From Pseudomonadota bacterium (GTDB taxonomy: Bacteria > Pseudomonadota > Alphaproteobacteria > Sphingomonadales > SMXR01), in contig JADFJJ010000018.1 of assembly GCA_022566215.1 (NCBI GenBank), positions 1 through 32,046 on the forward strand: 32,046 bases of DNA, given 5' to 3'. The position numbers and the translations under genes were made by a program. Each line of letters starts with the position of its first letter. The first letter of the stretch is position 1. A model generated the notes under the pieces. The model was not told the DNA's origin. It saw only the letters and a list, made by a program, of their open reading frames with translations, and made no database searches. This document shows positions 7,264 to 17,396 of this stretch, one piece after another.

Positions 7264-8642
7264 GTTTTTTTGCCGGAGGAGGGCTGCATCAGGAAGGCCG
7301 GGACATGACCGCCCAGACCGGGGCCCTGATGGTCTTCCATTTCCTGGACGCCATTGGGGTGTCGGCGCGGCGCTTTTTTCTTGTCAGCGGTTCTTTCAGG
7401 CTGCTTTTTAAACTCAGGTTTTTGAGCGGCTGGTTTTTGAGTGGGTGGTTTTTGAGCGGGTGGTTTTTCGCGCGAGGACTTTTTATCTTCCGGCGGCTGT
7501 TTCTCAAAAGGCGCCTTTTTCTCAGGTCTTTGGTCCCGGAGCGGCAGGATTTTACATCTCGCCCCCCGTTCGATTCTCTCCATCAGGTCGCGTTCCCTGG
7601 GATCCAGCAGCAGGATCGCATGGCCTTTCTTGCCGGCCCGGCCGGTGCGGCCGATGCGGTGAATATAATCCTCGACCACCATCGGCACGTCGTAGTTGAT
7701 GACATGGCTGACATCCTTGATATCGAGGCCGCGGGCGGCGACGTCGGAAGCGATCAGGTAATCAACCTCGCCGCTCTTGAACAGGTTCAGCACTTCCAGG
7801 CGCAGGGACTGCTCCATGTCGCCGTGCAGCTCGCGGGCGTTGAGCCCGAATTTCTGCATCGCCTTGTAAACCGTGGTGACGTCCCGTTTGCGGTTGCAGA
7901 AAATAAGCGCGCTGGTGACGTGGGCTTGCTCCAGGATTTTTCTCAAGATTTTGATTTTGTCGCGGCGCGGGGCCGGAACGTAGTGATGCTCAACGGTAAC
8001 GGCGGTGCGGGTCGGCGAGGACACCTCGACCGATTTGGGATCGTCGAGAAAAGCATCGGTCAGCTTCTTGATCGGGGGCGGCATGGTGGCCGAGAAAAAG
8101 AGCGTCTGCGGCTTGCCCAGGATTAACTTGCGGATGCGCTCGACGTCCGGGATAAAGCCCATGTCGAGCATCCGGTCGGCCTCGTCGATGACCAGGATTT
8201 CAATCCCGTTGAGCATCACGTTGCCGCGCCCGAAATGATCCAGCAGGCGCCCCGGGGTGGCGACCAGCACATCGACGCTTTTGTTGAGCGCCTTGATCTG
8301 GTCTTCCATCGAAGTGCCGCCGATCAGCAGCGCGCACCGGAGCTTGTGGTTCTTGCCGTATTTGTTGAAACTTTCCTCGATCTGGACCGCCAGCTCGCGG
8401 GTCGGCTCGAGGATCAATGATCTCGGGATGCGCGCCTTGGCCCGGCCTTCGGCCAGGATGTCGATCATCGGCAGGGTGAAACCGGCGGTCTTGCCGGTGC
8501 CGGTCTGGGCGATGCCCAACACGTCTCGGCCCATCAAAATGCTTGGAATGACCTGCATTTGGATCGGCGTCGGCTCGGTATAGCCGGCGGCGGCGACAGC
8601 GGACAGAATTTTATCGGATAACCCTAGGAATTCAAATGACAT
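7260..8642 (-). CDS. DEAD-box ATP-dependent RNA helicase, RhlE-like
   Basis: A 460-residue cytoplasmic RNA helicase. In order it has the Q motif (PTPIQMQ, 24-30), motif I AQTGTGKT (45-52), PTRELA (80-85), TPGR (129-132), DEAD (153-156), SAT (184-186) and the domain-2 motifs ARGLD and HRIGRTGR. The helicase core covers about residues 1-370. The basic tail (about 375-460) is low-complexity, with five-residue repeats of the type EKPPA, QKPPT, QKPAA; such tails usually add nonspecific RNA binding. The group is associated with ribosome assembly and RNA decay, often in cold. RhlE is the closest subgroup by overall pattern, but DEAD-box subfamilies are hard to separate by eye, so no symbol is given. 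ATG at 8642. Confidence 0.93.
   Translation of the reverse strand: MSFEFLGLSDKILSAVAAAGYTEPTPIQMQVIPSILMGRDVLGIAQTGTGKTAGFTLPMIDILAEGRAKARIPRSLILEPTRELAVQIEESFNKYGKNHKLRCALLIGGTSMEDQIKALNKSVDVLVATPGRLLDHFGRGNVMLNGIEILVIDEADRMLDMGFIPDVERIRKLILGKPQTLFFSATMPPPIKKLTDAFLDDPKSVEVSSPTRTAVTVEHHYVPAPRRDKIKILRKILEQAHVTSALIFCNRKRDVTTVYKAMQKFGLNARELHGDMEQSLRLEVLNLFKSGEVDYLIASDVAARGLDIKDVSHVINYDVPMVVEDYIHRIGRTGRAGKKGHAILLLDPRERDLMERIERGARCKILPLRDQRPEKKAPFEKQPPEDKKSSREKPPAQKPPTQKPAAQKPEFKKQPERTADKKKAPRRHPNGVQEMEDHQGPGLGGHVPAFLMQPSSGKKT
7424..7468. repeat. 15-bp tandem repeat in the helicase tail
   Basis: Three consecutive 15-base units (7424-7438, 7439-7453, 7454-7468) of the form GAGYGGSTGGTTTTT encode the QKPPT-like pentapeptides of the helicase C-terminal tail. 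A decayed fourth unit precedes them. The array is in frame, so copy-number change would lengthen or shorten the tail without a frameshift. Confidence 0.75.
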
Positions 8643-8744
8643 GCAGTGTATTTTGCCCTGTTCCGGGCCCTTTTTTTCATCTCTCTCATTTCGCCGCGAC
8701 TGCTATAGGGTTTTGGGGTGTAAGTCAATGGGCTTCCTTTTTTT

Positions 8745-8896
8745 CACCCTCACCCTACCCTCTCCCATCAAGGGAGAGGGGATTCTTTCTGTGACTCTAT
8801 AAATTAGCATTTTCCCGTCAGGGGGAGGAAATTCTATCGACGGCTTCATAGTTACTCCCTCTCCCCTACGTGGGAGAGGGTTGGGGTGAGGGGGTT
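8745..8896. repeat. Inverted-repeat element, copy A
   Basis: The left arm (8745-8781) begins CACCCTCACCCTACCCTCTC and the right arm (8854-8896) ends GGGTTGGGGTGAGGGGG. The outer ends are inverted repeats of about 20 bases with one indel. Each arm also has its own small hairpin (for example CTCCC...GGGAG). The arms are essentially identical to those of copy B at 9255-9355; the middle differs and is longer here. The element supplies the stop codon of the DUF559 gene and sits downstream of it. It may also act as a transcription-end structure. Confidence 0.85.
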
Positions 8897-9230
8897 ATTT
8901 TATATTTATGGAAATAATTTCCATAACTCCTTCAATATTAACCAAAACTTCATTATTCCAGAACCTTAAAACCCGATATCCTTCCTCTTCAAAGAATTTT
9001 GTCCGCTTTTCATCCTCTGGGCCTTGGTTGGCATGTTGCCCGCCATCGACTTCGACCACTAATTTCTTTTCGTGGCAAACGAAGTCTGCAACATAACGGC
9101 CGAAAGGAAACTGGCGGCGAAATTTTGAACCCTCGAGTTGGTTATTCCGCAAAACTTTCCAGAGCTTTTTTTCTGCTTCTGTTTGGTTTTTACGCAATTT
9201 TCTGGCGGCTGAATTTGACATGGTTGCCAT
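8895..9230 (-). CDS. DUF559 endonuclease-domain protein
   Basis: A 111-residue protein of the DUF559 family, a Vsr-like member of the PD-(D/E)xK nuclease fold. The N-terminal RKNQTEAEKKLWKVLRN helix (14-29), FRRQFPFGRYVADF (37-50) and VEVDGGQH (59-66) are the family hallmarks. Asp49, Glu60 and Asp62 are the probable metal-binding residues. The biological role of stand-alone DUF559 proteins is not established. The gene is bracketed by two copies of the same inverted-repeat element, and its TAA lies in the last bases of copy A. ATG at 9230 is the first start; ATG at 9221 is an alternative, and neither has a good Shine-Dalgarno. The arrangement suggests the gene moved together with the repeats. 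Confidence 0.88.
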   Translation of the reverse strand: MATMSNSAARKLRKNQTEAEKKLWKVLRNNQLEGSKFRRQFPFGRYVADFVCHEKKLVVEVDGGQHANQGPEDEKRTKFFEEEGYRVLRFWNNEVLVNIEGVMEIISINIK

Positions 9231-9254
9231 TCTAGCAAAGTTCAGATTTTATTC

Positions 9255-9355
9255 CACCCTCACCCTACCCTCTCCCATCAAGGGAGAGGAGACTGTAGTG
9301 GGAGCTTCTTAAACTCCCTCTCCCCTACGTGGGAGAGGGTTGGGGTGAGGGGGTT
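9255..9355. repeat. Inverted-repeat element, copy B
   Basis: This is the second copy of the element at 8745-8896, with the same left arm (9255-9291) and right arm (about 9313-9355) but a shorter, different centre. It lies 25 bases upstream of the DUF559 start. Outer arms are complementary, so the whole could fold into one long hairpin. Confidence 0.85.
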
Positions 9356-9384
9356 AGAAAATACTTAACGTCAACAACCGTTGG

Positions 9385-9471
9385 CGCGGCGGTCGTCCGC
9401 CGCCCCCGTGGAGCAATGACCGGAGGTCATTTGGCGTGAGCGATAATGAAGAGAGGGGTGGGGTGAGGGGG
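9385..9471. repeat. Hairpins and a half copy of the island repeat
   Basis: GCGGCGG at about 9385 pairs with CCGCCGC ending near 9403 (four-base loop). AATGACC pairs with GGTCATT around 9415-9430. At 9451-9471 a lone right-arm fragment (GAGAGGGGTGGGGTGAGGGG) resembles the ends of copies A and B. No gene is visible in this stretch, which lies between copy B and the end of parC and may serve as its 3' end. Confidence 0.5.
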
Positions 9472-9501
9472 TGGTTAATCCAGGTATTTAATCAAGGTGG
9501 A

Positions 9502-11751
<2,250 letters not shown>

Positions 11752-11801
11752 ATACCGAATATAGCAGATATTTCAGATCACGCCACTAGATATAGCTTTT
11801 T

Positions 11802-12527
11802 TCAGGAAAAATACCCGGCCAGGCGGGATCGGGCCTCCATCACCGCGGGGTTTGGCCGGAGCAGCAAATGCCGCTCAAGAAAGTGGCCGGTCAACAACCA
11901 CCCGGCCCTGATATCTTCAGGCGCGGCCGGGGTATCGGCAGCCAAAAAGGCCGGAAGCTTTAAGAGTTTATCCTGATAAGCCTGCCCCGCCCCGGCGCTG
12001 ACCGCGCGCCCGGTTTTTGGCGAAACGTAACAAAGATTATCAAGCTCCCCGGTGACGGCGCAAGCTTTCAGGTCAAGCCCGAAGCCGAGGGTTTTGAGGA
12101 GCATAACCTCGAGCCGCACCAGCTCAGCCCCCCAACTGATATCGGCGGTGCCGTCATCCCCCAGCATGGTGAAAAACACCAGACATTCCTTGTAAATCTC
12201 AGGAACCGCCTCCCGTTCCGGCAGGATCGCGGCCAACAGCGAGGTCAGGGCATCCAGCGCCGCCAGCCGCGGGGGTTTGCGGAACAGGTCCGGGGCGGTG
12301 GCTTTGATCATCTCCACCCGGAACGTGCCGAGGTGTTCATCGAGCCGGCCGCGCCAGGTGACATCAACCAGGTTTCCCGGCTCGAGGGTCGGGCGCTGGC
12401 GGCGGCTGGAGCCGCCCCTGACATAACCGCGGGCGCGCCCCTTTTGCTGGCTCAGGACGTCGAGGACGGCATGGCCCTCGCCATGTTTCCTGGCCGCCAG
12501 CACAATCGCATGGTCGCTCCACTCCAC
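11802..12527 (-). CDS. recO: DNA repair protein RecO
   Basis: RecO works with RecR and RecF to load RecA on SSB-coated gaps. The 241-residue protein begins with the N-terminal OB fold (MEWSDHAIVLAARKHGEGHA, GYVRGG) and continues into the helical domain; the late CAVTG..DNLCYVSPKTGRAVS region matches the alphaproteobacterial form, where the four-cysteine zinc site of some RecO proteins is degraded. The start is GTG at 12527, inside a CTCCA triplicate (12517-12531 on the plus strand), so several GTGs lie close together in different frames; only this one reads the conserved MEW start. It is eight bases after era and is probably the last gene of the lepB-rnc-era-recO unit. Confidence 0.93.
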   Translation of the reverse strand: MEWSDHAIVLAARKHGEGHAVLDVLSQQKGRARGYVRGGSSRRQRPTLEPGNLVDVTWRGRLDEHLGTFRVEMIKATAPDLFRKPPRLAALDALTSLLAAILPEREAVPEIYKECLVFFTMLGDDGTADISWGAELVRLEVMLLKTLGFGLDLKACAVTGELDNLCYVSPKTGRAVSAGAGQAYQDKLLKLPAFLAADTPAAPEDIRAGWLLTGHFLERHLLLRPNPAVMEARSRLAGYFS

Positions 12528-12535
12528 TCCACTGC

Positions 12536-13441
12536 CTATCCTGGAAAGTCGAGGCCGATTTCACGGTAGTGAAACGGCTTTTCCAGCCAGTCCTTGCTGA
12601 CCTTGACAAACAGGAAAAGATGCACCTTGCGGTCAAACACCTGGCCCATTTCCTCTCTGGCGGCGGTGCCGATTTTCTTCAGCATGGCGCCCTTTTTGCC
12701 AATCACCATGGCCTTGTGGCCATCCTTGTCGCACAGGATGTTCTGTTCGATCCTAACGCTGCCGTCGCGGCGTTCCTGCCACCGGGTGGTCTCCACCGCC
12801 AGCGCATAGGGCAGTTCCTGATGAAGGTTCAGGAAAATCTGTTCGCGGGTGATCTCGCTCGCCAGAAAGCGCAGCGAGACATCGGTCATCTGGTCTTCCG
12901 GGTACAGCCACGGCCCTTTTGGAACGGCCTTGCTGAGATAATCGAATAAATCCGAAACCCCGTCCCCCTTGAGCGCCGAGATCATGAAGGTTTCCTCGAA
13001 TTCGGCCATTTTGTTGAGCTGGCCGGATTGCGCCAGCAGCTGGTCCCGGGCAACCTTGTCGATCTTGTTGAGGACCAGCACCGCCCGGACATTCTGTTTT
13101 TTCAGGGCCCCGGCGATATAGCGCGCCTGGCCGGTAATCCCCGCTTTGGCGTCAACTATCAGGGCGGTCAGGTCGGCGCCGCTGATGCCCTTCCAGGCGG
13201 CATCCACCATGGCCCGCTCCAGTCTGCGCTTGGGCTTTTTGAATATCCCCGGGGTGTCGATAAAAATGATCTGTGAAGGGCCGCGGATGGTGATCCCTAA
13301 AATACGGTTCCGGGTGGTCTGGACCTTGTGGGTGACGATCGCGATCTTGGCCCCGACCAGGGCGTTCAGAAGCGTCGACTTGCCGGCATTGGGGGCGCCC
13401 ACCAGGGCGACAAATCCGGCGCGGGTGACAGGGGTGTTCAT
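12536..13441 (-). CDS. era: GTPase Era
   Basis: Era is an essential GTPase that binds 16S rRNA near its 3' end during 30S subunit maturation. The 301-residue protein shows G1 GAPNAGKST (15-23), the G2 region TTRNRILGI, G3 DTPG (62-65), G4 NKID (125-128) and a C-terminal KH domain (about 205-285) with the VIGKKGAMLKKIG loop. Its ATG overlaps the stop of rnc by four bases (ATGA), which implies translational coupling. The pairing with rnc is functional as well as genomic: both act in rRNA processing. Confidence 0.97.
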   Translation of the reverse strand: MNTPVTRAGFVALVGAPNAGKSTLLNALVGAKIAIVTHKVQTTRNRILGITIRGPSQIIFIDTPGIFKKPKRRLERAMVDAAWKGISGADLTALIVDAKAGITGQARYIAGALKKQNVRAVLVLNKIDKVARDQLLAQSGQLNKMAEFEETFMISALKGDGVSDLFDYLSKAVPKGPWLYPEDQMTDVSLRFLASEITREQIFLNLHQELPYALAVETTRWQERRDGSVRIEQNILCDKDGHKAMVIGKKGAMLKKIGTAAREEMGQVFDRKVHLFLFVKVSKDWLEKPFHYREIGLDFPG

Positions 13442-14139
13442 GTTAGCGGTTTTTTCGCTTTTTGAATTTGCTCAAACAGGGCTTCGGCGGCCTTGACGCT
13501 GGCCTCCTGTTTTGAGGACCCGGTAGAGGTCTTTGAACCCGCCCCCTCAACGCTGACCGAAACGGTAAAGCGCGGGGCATGGTCCGGACCCTCGCTTTTG
13601 AGCACCTGGTATTCGGGCAACGGCCGCCCGCGCCCTTGCGCCCATTCCTGAAGCGCTGATTTCGGGTCCTTGGGGGCCTTCCCGTTGTTCAGAAATTTGG
13701 CCCAGTTAGCCTCGACAAATCTTGCCGCCCCGGTCAGGCCGGCCTCCAGGAAAAGCGCACCCACAAGCGCCTCGACCACATCGGACAATATCGAGAGATT
13801 TTCACGTCCGCCCGCGCGAACGGTGGTTTCAGTCATGCGGATATGCCCGGCCAGATCGATGTCCCCGGCCACCTGGGCCAAAGTCTCGCGCCGCACCAGG
13901 GCGGAAAAACGGCGGGAAAGTTTTCCCTCGCGTTCCTTGGGAAAAGTTTTGAATACCATGCCGGCGGCGACCATGCCGATAATCCGGTCGCCCAAAAACT
14001 CCAGCCGCTGGTAATTGGGCTCCCCTTCCAGGCTGGGATGGGTCAGGGCCTGAACCAATAAATCCTTATTCCGGAAGGAATGACCAAGGGCTTTCTCCAG
14101 CCGCCCGATGGCGCTGGAGGTTTTGTGAGAGATGCTCAT
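13438..14139 (-). CDS. rnc: Ribonuclease III
   Basis: RNase III cleaves double-stranded RNA and processes rRNA precursors and some mRNAs. The 233-residue protein has the signature RLEFLGDRII (45-54) with metal ligands Glu47 and Asp51, and the second acidic pair Asp120 and Glu123 in SDVVEALVG. A double-stranded-RNA-binding domain occupies about residues 160-228 (PKSALQEWAQGRGRPLPEY). The start ATG overlaps the lepB stop by four bases and the gene's end overlaps era by four bases, so lepB-rnc-era is a tightly coupled set. Confidence 0.97.
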   Translation of the reverse strand: MSISHKTSSAIGRLEKALGHSFRNKDLLVQALTHPSLEGEPNYQRLEFLGDRIIGMVAAGMVFKTFPKEREGKLSRRFSALVRRETLAQVAGDIDLAGHIRMTETTVRAGGRENLSILSDVVEALVGALFLEAGLTGAARFVEANWAKFLNNGKAPKDPKSALQEWAQGRGRPLPEYQVLKSEGPDHAPRFTVSVSVEGAGSKTSTGSSKQEASVKAAEALFEQIQKAKKPLT

Positions 14140-14981
14140 TCAGCCTGAAGGCCGGTCAAAAACCGGTCGCCGCGTGCCGCTCCAAACCATTTCCAGACTT
14201 GCCAGATTTTCGCATTGCCATTGCTGGAATAAAAGATAATGACCGCCCGGCCGACCAGGTTTTCGGCCGGGATAAACCCGACCCCGCGTGAGGTTGGTTT
14301 ACGTGAATCGGCGGAATTGTCACGATTATCCCCCATCGCGAAGTAATGCCCCTCGGGCACGGTATAAACCTGGGTGTTGTCGGAAAGCCCGAACGGTTCC
14401 AGGTCCAGGACATTGTAACTGAGCCCATTGGGCAGGGTTTCAAGATACTGCGGATAGCGGCACTGGGCCGGTCCCTGGGCCTGGGGGTGGCGGTAATTGG
14501 GATAGCGCAAGCAATTCATATTCGCTGATTCTTCAAAGACAAAGTCTTCGATGCGCTCCTTTTTGACCTCATCTCCATTGATGTAAAGCACCCCGCCCCG
14601 CATTTGCATCCGGTCGCCGGGAAGGCCCATGACCCGTTTGATGTAATCGGTTTGATTGTCGCGCGGCAGCTTGAAGACAACCACATCCCCGCGCCTCACC
14701 TCACCCTCCAGAATGCGCCCGTCAAAAAGATCCAGGGAAAAATAGGGGGTTGAGTGTTTGCTGTAGCCGTAGGCCATTTTGGAGACGAAAATATAATCCC
14801 CGGTCATCAGGGTGGGGAGCATCGATTCAGAGGGAATGTTGTAGGGGTCATAAAACAAAGTCCGGAAAAAGACCGCAATCAGCATCGCCACAATCACCAC
14901 TTTGGCCAACTCCTTGAAGAATTCGGCCGGTTTTTCTTTTACTTTTACCGCTTCGGCGGCCGCTGTCTTTTCTTTTGTCAA
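14136..14981 (-). CDS. lepB: Signal peptidase I
   Basis: LepB removes signal peptides from exported proteins at the outer face of the inner membrane. The 281-residue protein has one membrane segment (about 26-42) followed by the Ser/Lys dyad: Ser53 in PSESMLPT and Lys115 in YIKRVMGLPGD. The box GDNRDNSADSR (about 218-228) is intact. The start is TTG at 14981 with a weak ribosome site; the next ATG falls inside the membrane helix, so a non-ATG start is needed. Upstream on the minus strand a perfect TTGACA (15038-15043) is present, but I see no convincing -10 box at the right spacing. It heads the lepB-rnc-era-recO group. Confidence 0.95.
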   Translation of the reverse strand: MTKEKTAAAEAVKVKEKPAEFFKELAKVVIVAMLIAVFFRTLFYDPYNIPSESMLPTLMTGDYIFVSKMAYGYSKHSTPYFSLDLFDGRILEGEVRRGDVVVFKLPRDNQTDYIKRVMGLPGDRMQMRGGVLYINGDEVKKERIEDFVFEESANMNCLRYPNYRHPQAQGPAQCRYPQYLETLPNGLSYNVLDLEPFGLSDNTQVYTVPEGHYFAMGDNRDNSADSRKPTSRGVGFIPAENLVGRAVIIFYSSNGNAKIWQVWKWFGAARGDRFLTGLQAE

Positions 14982-15059
14982 AGGTCGGTCTTTCGGTTGG
15001 TTTACAGATCAGGGGACTAAGCCCATTTATTAATTCCTGTCAACTTAATGCCTGATTGA

Positions 15060-15467
15060 TTAAACATCAACGGGATGCGCGGTTATCAGCACAATTGCCT
15101 GGGCCCAGGGATGATCGTCAGAAATTGTCAGGGCAATCCGGGCTTCCATGCCATCCGGGGTTAACTCCCGCAACTTCTTAAGCGCCCCGCCGGTTAATTC
15201 CATGGTCGGTTTGCCGGAAGGAAGGTTGATGACGCCGATCGACTTCCAGTTGACGCCCTGGCGCATGCCGGTTCCAAGCGCCTTGGCGCATGCCTCCTTG
15301 GCGGCAAACCGCTTGGCGTAGGAGGCCGCCCGGTTAAGGCGTTTTTCCGACTTGGCGATTTCCACCTCGGTATAGGTCCTCTCAATAAACCTCAGCCCCC
15401 AGCGTTCCAGCGTCTGCTCGATGCGGGAAATATTGATCATATCATTGCCTAGGCCGATAACGTGCAT
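15060..15467 (-). CDS. acpS: Holo-[acyl-carrier-protein] synthase
   Basis: AcpS transfers phosphopantetheine from CoA to acyl carrier protein, activating it for fatty-acid synthesis. The 135-residue protein has the N-terminal motif IGLGNDMIN with Mg-binding Asp9, and [15 protein letters not shown] with Glu58, both diagnostic for the family. The ATG at 15467 follows pdxJ by 11 bases, the usual pdxJ-acpS pairing in Proteobacteria. Seventy-eight bases separate it from lepB. Confidence 0.95.
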   Translation of the reverse strand: MHVIGLGNDMINISRIEQTLERWGLRFIERTYTEVEIAKSEKRLNRAASYAKRFAAKEACAKALGTGMRQGVNWKSIGVINLPSGKPTMELTGGALKKLRELTPDGMEARIALTISDDHPWAQAIVLITAHPVDV

Positions 15468-15478
15468 GGGGATTACTT

Positions 15479-16243
15479 TCAGGCGGTTTTCAGGTCTTGG
15501 TTTTCAGGGGTTTCAGCGGAGGCCTGATCCATCAGCTGGCGCATACGGCGGATGCTGGCTTCAAAGCCGCAAAAAATGGCTTCGCCGACCAGGAAGTGGC
15601 CGATATTCAATTCCACCACCTCCGGGATTGCGGCAACCGGTCCCACGGTTTCAAAACTCAGTCCATGCCCGGCATGAATTTCAAGGCCCAGTGTGGCCCC
15701 CAGCCGGGCTGCCTTTTGCAAGGCGCCAAGTTCTTCATCCCGGGCCTTGCCGGAGGTTTCACAATAACGCCCGGTATGAAGCTCAATCACATCGGCGCCA
15801 ATCTCAGCCGCCGCCTTCACTTGTGCCGGATCAGGATCGATAAAAAGGCTGACCCGGATCCCCTTTTCCCTGAGGGCGCCAATATAGGCATGCAGATGCG
15901 CTCTGCCGCCTTTTACATCGAGACCGCCTTCGGTGGTCACTTCCTCACGTTTTTCCGGAACGATGCAGCAGGCATGGGGGACATGGGCAAGCGCAATGTC
16001 GAGCATTTCACCGGTGGCCGCAATCTCCAGGTTGAGCGGCAGCGGCACTTCTTTTGCCAGCCGCTTGATGTCGTGATCGGAAATGTGCCGGCGGTCTTCG
16101 CGCAGGTGGGCGGTGATGCCGTCAGCGCCTGCTTGCGCGGCCATGATCGCGGCCCGGACCGGATCCGGATGGTAACCGCCGCGGGCGTTGCGGATCGTCG
16201 CCACATGGTCGATATTGATTCCAAGTCTAAGATGTCTGGTCAT
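15479..16243 (-). CDS. pdxJ: Pyridoxine 5'-phosphate synthase
   Basis: PdxJ condenses 1-deoxy-xylulose-5-phosphate with 3-amino-2-oxopropyl phosphate to form pyridoxine 5'-phosphate, the DXP-dependent route to vitamin B6. The 254-residue TIM-barrel protein starts [16 protein letters not shown] and contains [23 protein letters not shown] and the Gly-rich [10 protein letters not shown] phosphate-binding region, all typical. The open frame extends to 16294, but the conserved N-terminus begins at ATG 16243, which overlaps the end of the DUF2062 gene by 17 bases. PLP is the cofactor of the cysteine desulfurases elsewhere in this window, though that is not evidence of co-regulation. Confidence 0.96.
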   Translation of the reverse strand: MTRHLRLGINIDHVATIRNARGGYHPDPVRAAIMAAQAGADGITAHLREDRRHISDHDIKRLAKEVPLPLNLEIAATGEMLDIALAHVPHACCIVPEKREEVTTEGGLDVKGGRAHLHAYIGALREKGIRVSLFIDPDPAQVKAAAEIGADVIELHTGRYCETSGKARDEELGALQKAARLGATLGLEIHAGHGLSFETVGPVAAIPEVVELNIGHFLVGEAIFCGFEASIRRMRQLMDQASAETPENQDLKTA

Positions 16244-16784
16244 TTTTTTGCCTGTTGCGGGTTCTGGTTTTTCTTTTCTGTTTTTTGGCCTCAACCAGTT
16301 TCCAGACCGGGAAATAAACCGCGATCCACACCAGTATCATATAGGGAATTGATCCCAAAAGCAAAGGCGCCAGAACCGGTTTCAGGGTTTGGTAGGGGTT
16401 TTCAAATATATTGAAATCCTTCAAAAACTGGATGATGTCGACGCTGGCCTCGCCGCCCAGCAATATCACCCCGGTTTTATAGGTGGCCAGCCAGATCAGC
16501 GGAAAGGTCCAGGGATTGCCGATCAGGGTGCCGATCGCCGCCGCCACGACATTGGCGCGAACCGCCCAGGCGATGCCCATCGACAACGCCAGATGCAGAC
16601 CGATCAGAGGGGTAAATGAGATCGCCGCCCCGAATGCCAGCCCGGCGGCGATGCTGGAGGATGAATCGGAGATTCGCGCCACCCGGTGGCCCAGATATTG
16701 CGCCATCCGGGACCAACCAGCGGTCGGCCATAGCCACTCCCTCATGTGATGGTGCCAACGAAGCGGTGTGCGGCGCTTGAACAT
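16227..16784 (-). CDS. DUF2062 inner-membrane protein
   Basis: A 185-residue protein matching DUF2062: a basic N-terminus, then SIAAGLAFGAAISFTPLIGLHLAL (about 44-67), a second hydrophobic stretch with IGTLIGNPWTFPLIW (84-98, carrying the conserved GNPWT/P motif) and a last membrane helix (about 140-160), ending in a Lys/Arg-rich cytoplasmic tail. The function of the family is unknown. It sits between pyrE (19-base gap) and pdxJ (17-base overlap), so it is almost certainly part of the rsh-pyrE-pdxJ-acpS transcript. ATG at 16784. Confidence 0.9.
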   Translation of the reverse strand: MFKRRTPLRWHHHMREWLWPTAGWSRMAQYLGHRVARISDSSSSIAAGLAFGAAISFTPLIGLHLALSMGIAWAVRANVVAAAIGTLIGNPWTFPLIWLATYKTGVILLGGEASVDIIQFLKDFNIFENPYQTLKPVLAPLLLGSIPYMILVWIAVYFPVWKLVEAKKQKRKTRTRNRQKNDQTS

Positions 16785-16803
16785 GGTGCTTAAGAATTCA
16801 CCT

Positions 16804-17391
16804 TTATTTTTTCAAATTACGGCTGCCGGGTTTGACGGCTGGAATTGCCTTGAGGGCGTCCGGCAGGTCTTCTTCCCGGTAGGCCGGAACATCCAGCTGA
16901 AGCAAAGAGACCAAAGGCGCCCCGAGATCGGCCTTGCCGCCAGAGCGGTTGACCAGCGACGCGGCGCCAACCACATTGCCACCGGCGGTTCGGATGCATT
17001 CGATACATTCCCGCGCTGAGCGGCCGGTGGTGATCACATCCTCGACCATCAGCACCCTGGTCCCTGGCGCGATTTCAAAGCCGCGGCGCAGCAGAATTTC
17101 GCCCTGAACCCGTTCGGTGAAAATTCCCTCGACACCCAGCTGGCGGGCCATTTCATAACCAACCACCACCCCGCCCAGGGCTGGCGAGACCACCAGTTCG
17201 ACCTCCCCGGTGATTTCGTCCCTGACCATTTTGGCCAGCGCCTTACACAACAGCGCGGCGCGCCCGGGGTTTTGCAGCACCCTGGCGCATTGCAAATAGA
17301 CCGGGCTGTGGAGGCCGGACGACAGCAGAAAATGGCCCTCCAGAAGCGCCCCGGCCTGCCGGAAATGGTCCAGTATCTGTTCCTGATTCAT
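16804..17391 (-). CDS. pyrE: Orotate phosphoribosyltransferase
   Basis: PyrE adds orotate to PRPP, giving OMP in de novo pyrimidine synthesis. The 195-residue protein has the PRPP-binding loop VLMVEDVITTGRSA with the two acidic residues, an upstream SPALGGVVVGYEMARQL segment and the FTERV stretch. Length and start (MNQEQILDHFRQAGALLEGHF) fit the family form common in Alphaproteobacteria. ATG at 17391 lies five bases after the rsh stop. Confidence 0.95.
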   Translation of the reverse strand: MNQEQILDHFRQAGALLEGHFLLSSGLHSPVYLQCARVLQNPGRAALLCKALAKMVRDEITGEVELVVSPALGGVVVGYEMARQLGVEGIFTERVQGEILLRRGFEIAPGTRVLMVEDVITTGRSARECIECIRTAGGNVVGAASLVNRSGGKADLGAPLVSLLQLDVPAYREEDLPDALKAIPAVKPGSRNLKK

Positions 17392-17396
17392 AAAAT

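Noticed and set aside
8643-9501. Insertion sequence or transposon with transposase
   Set aside because: Repeats are present, but the only gene is DUF559-like; no transposase or target-site duplication could be identified by eye.
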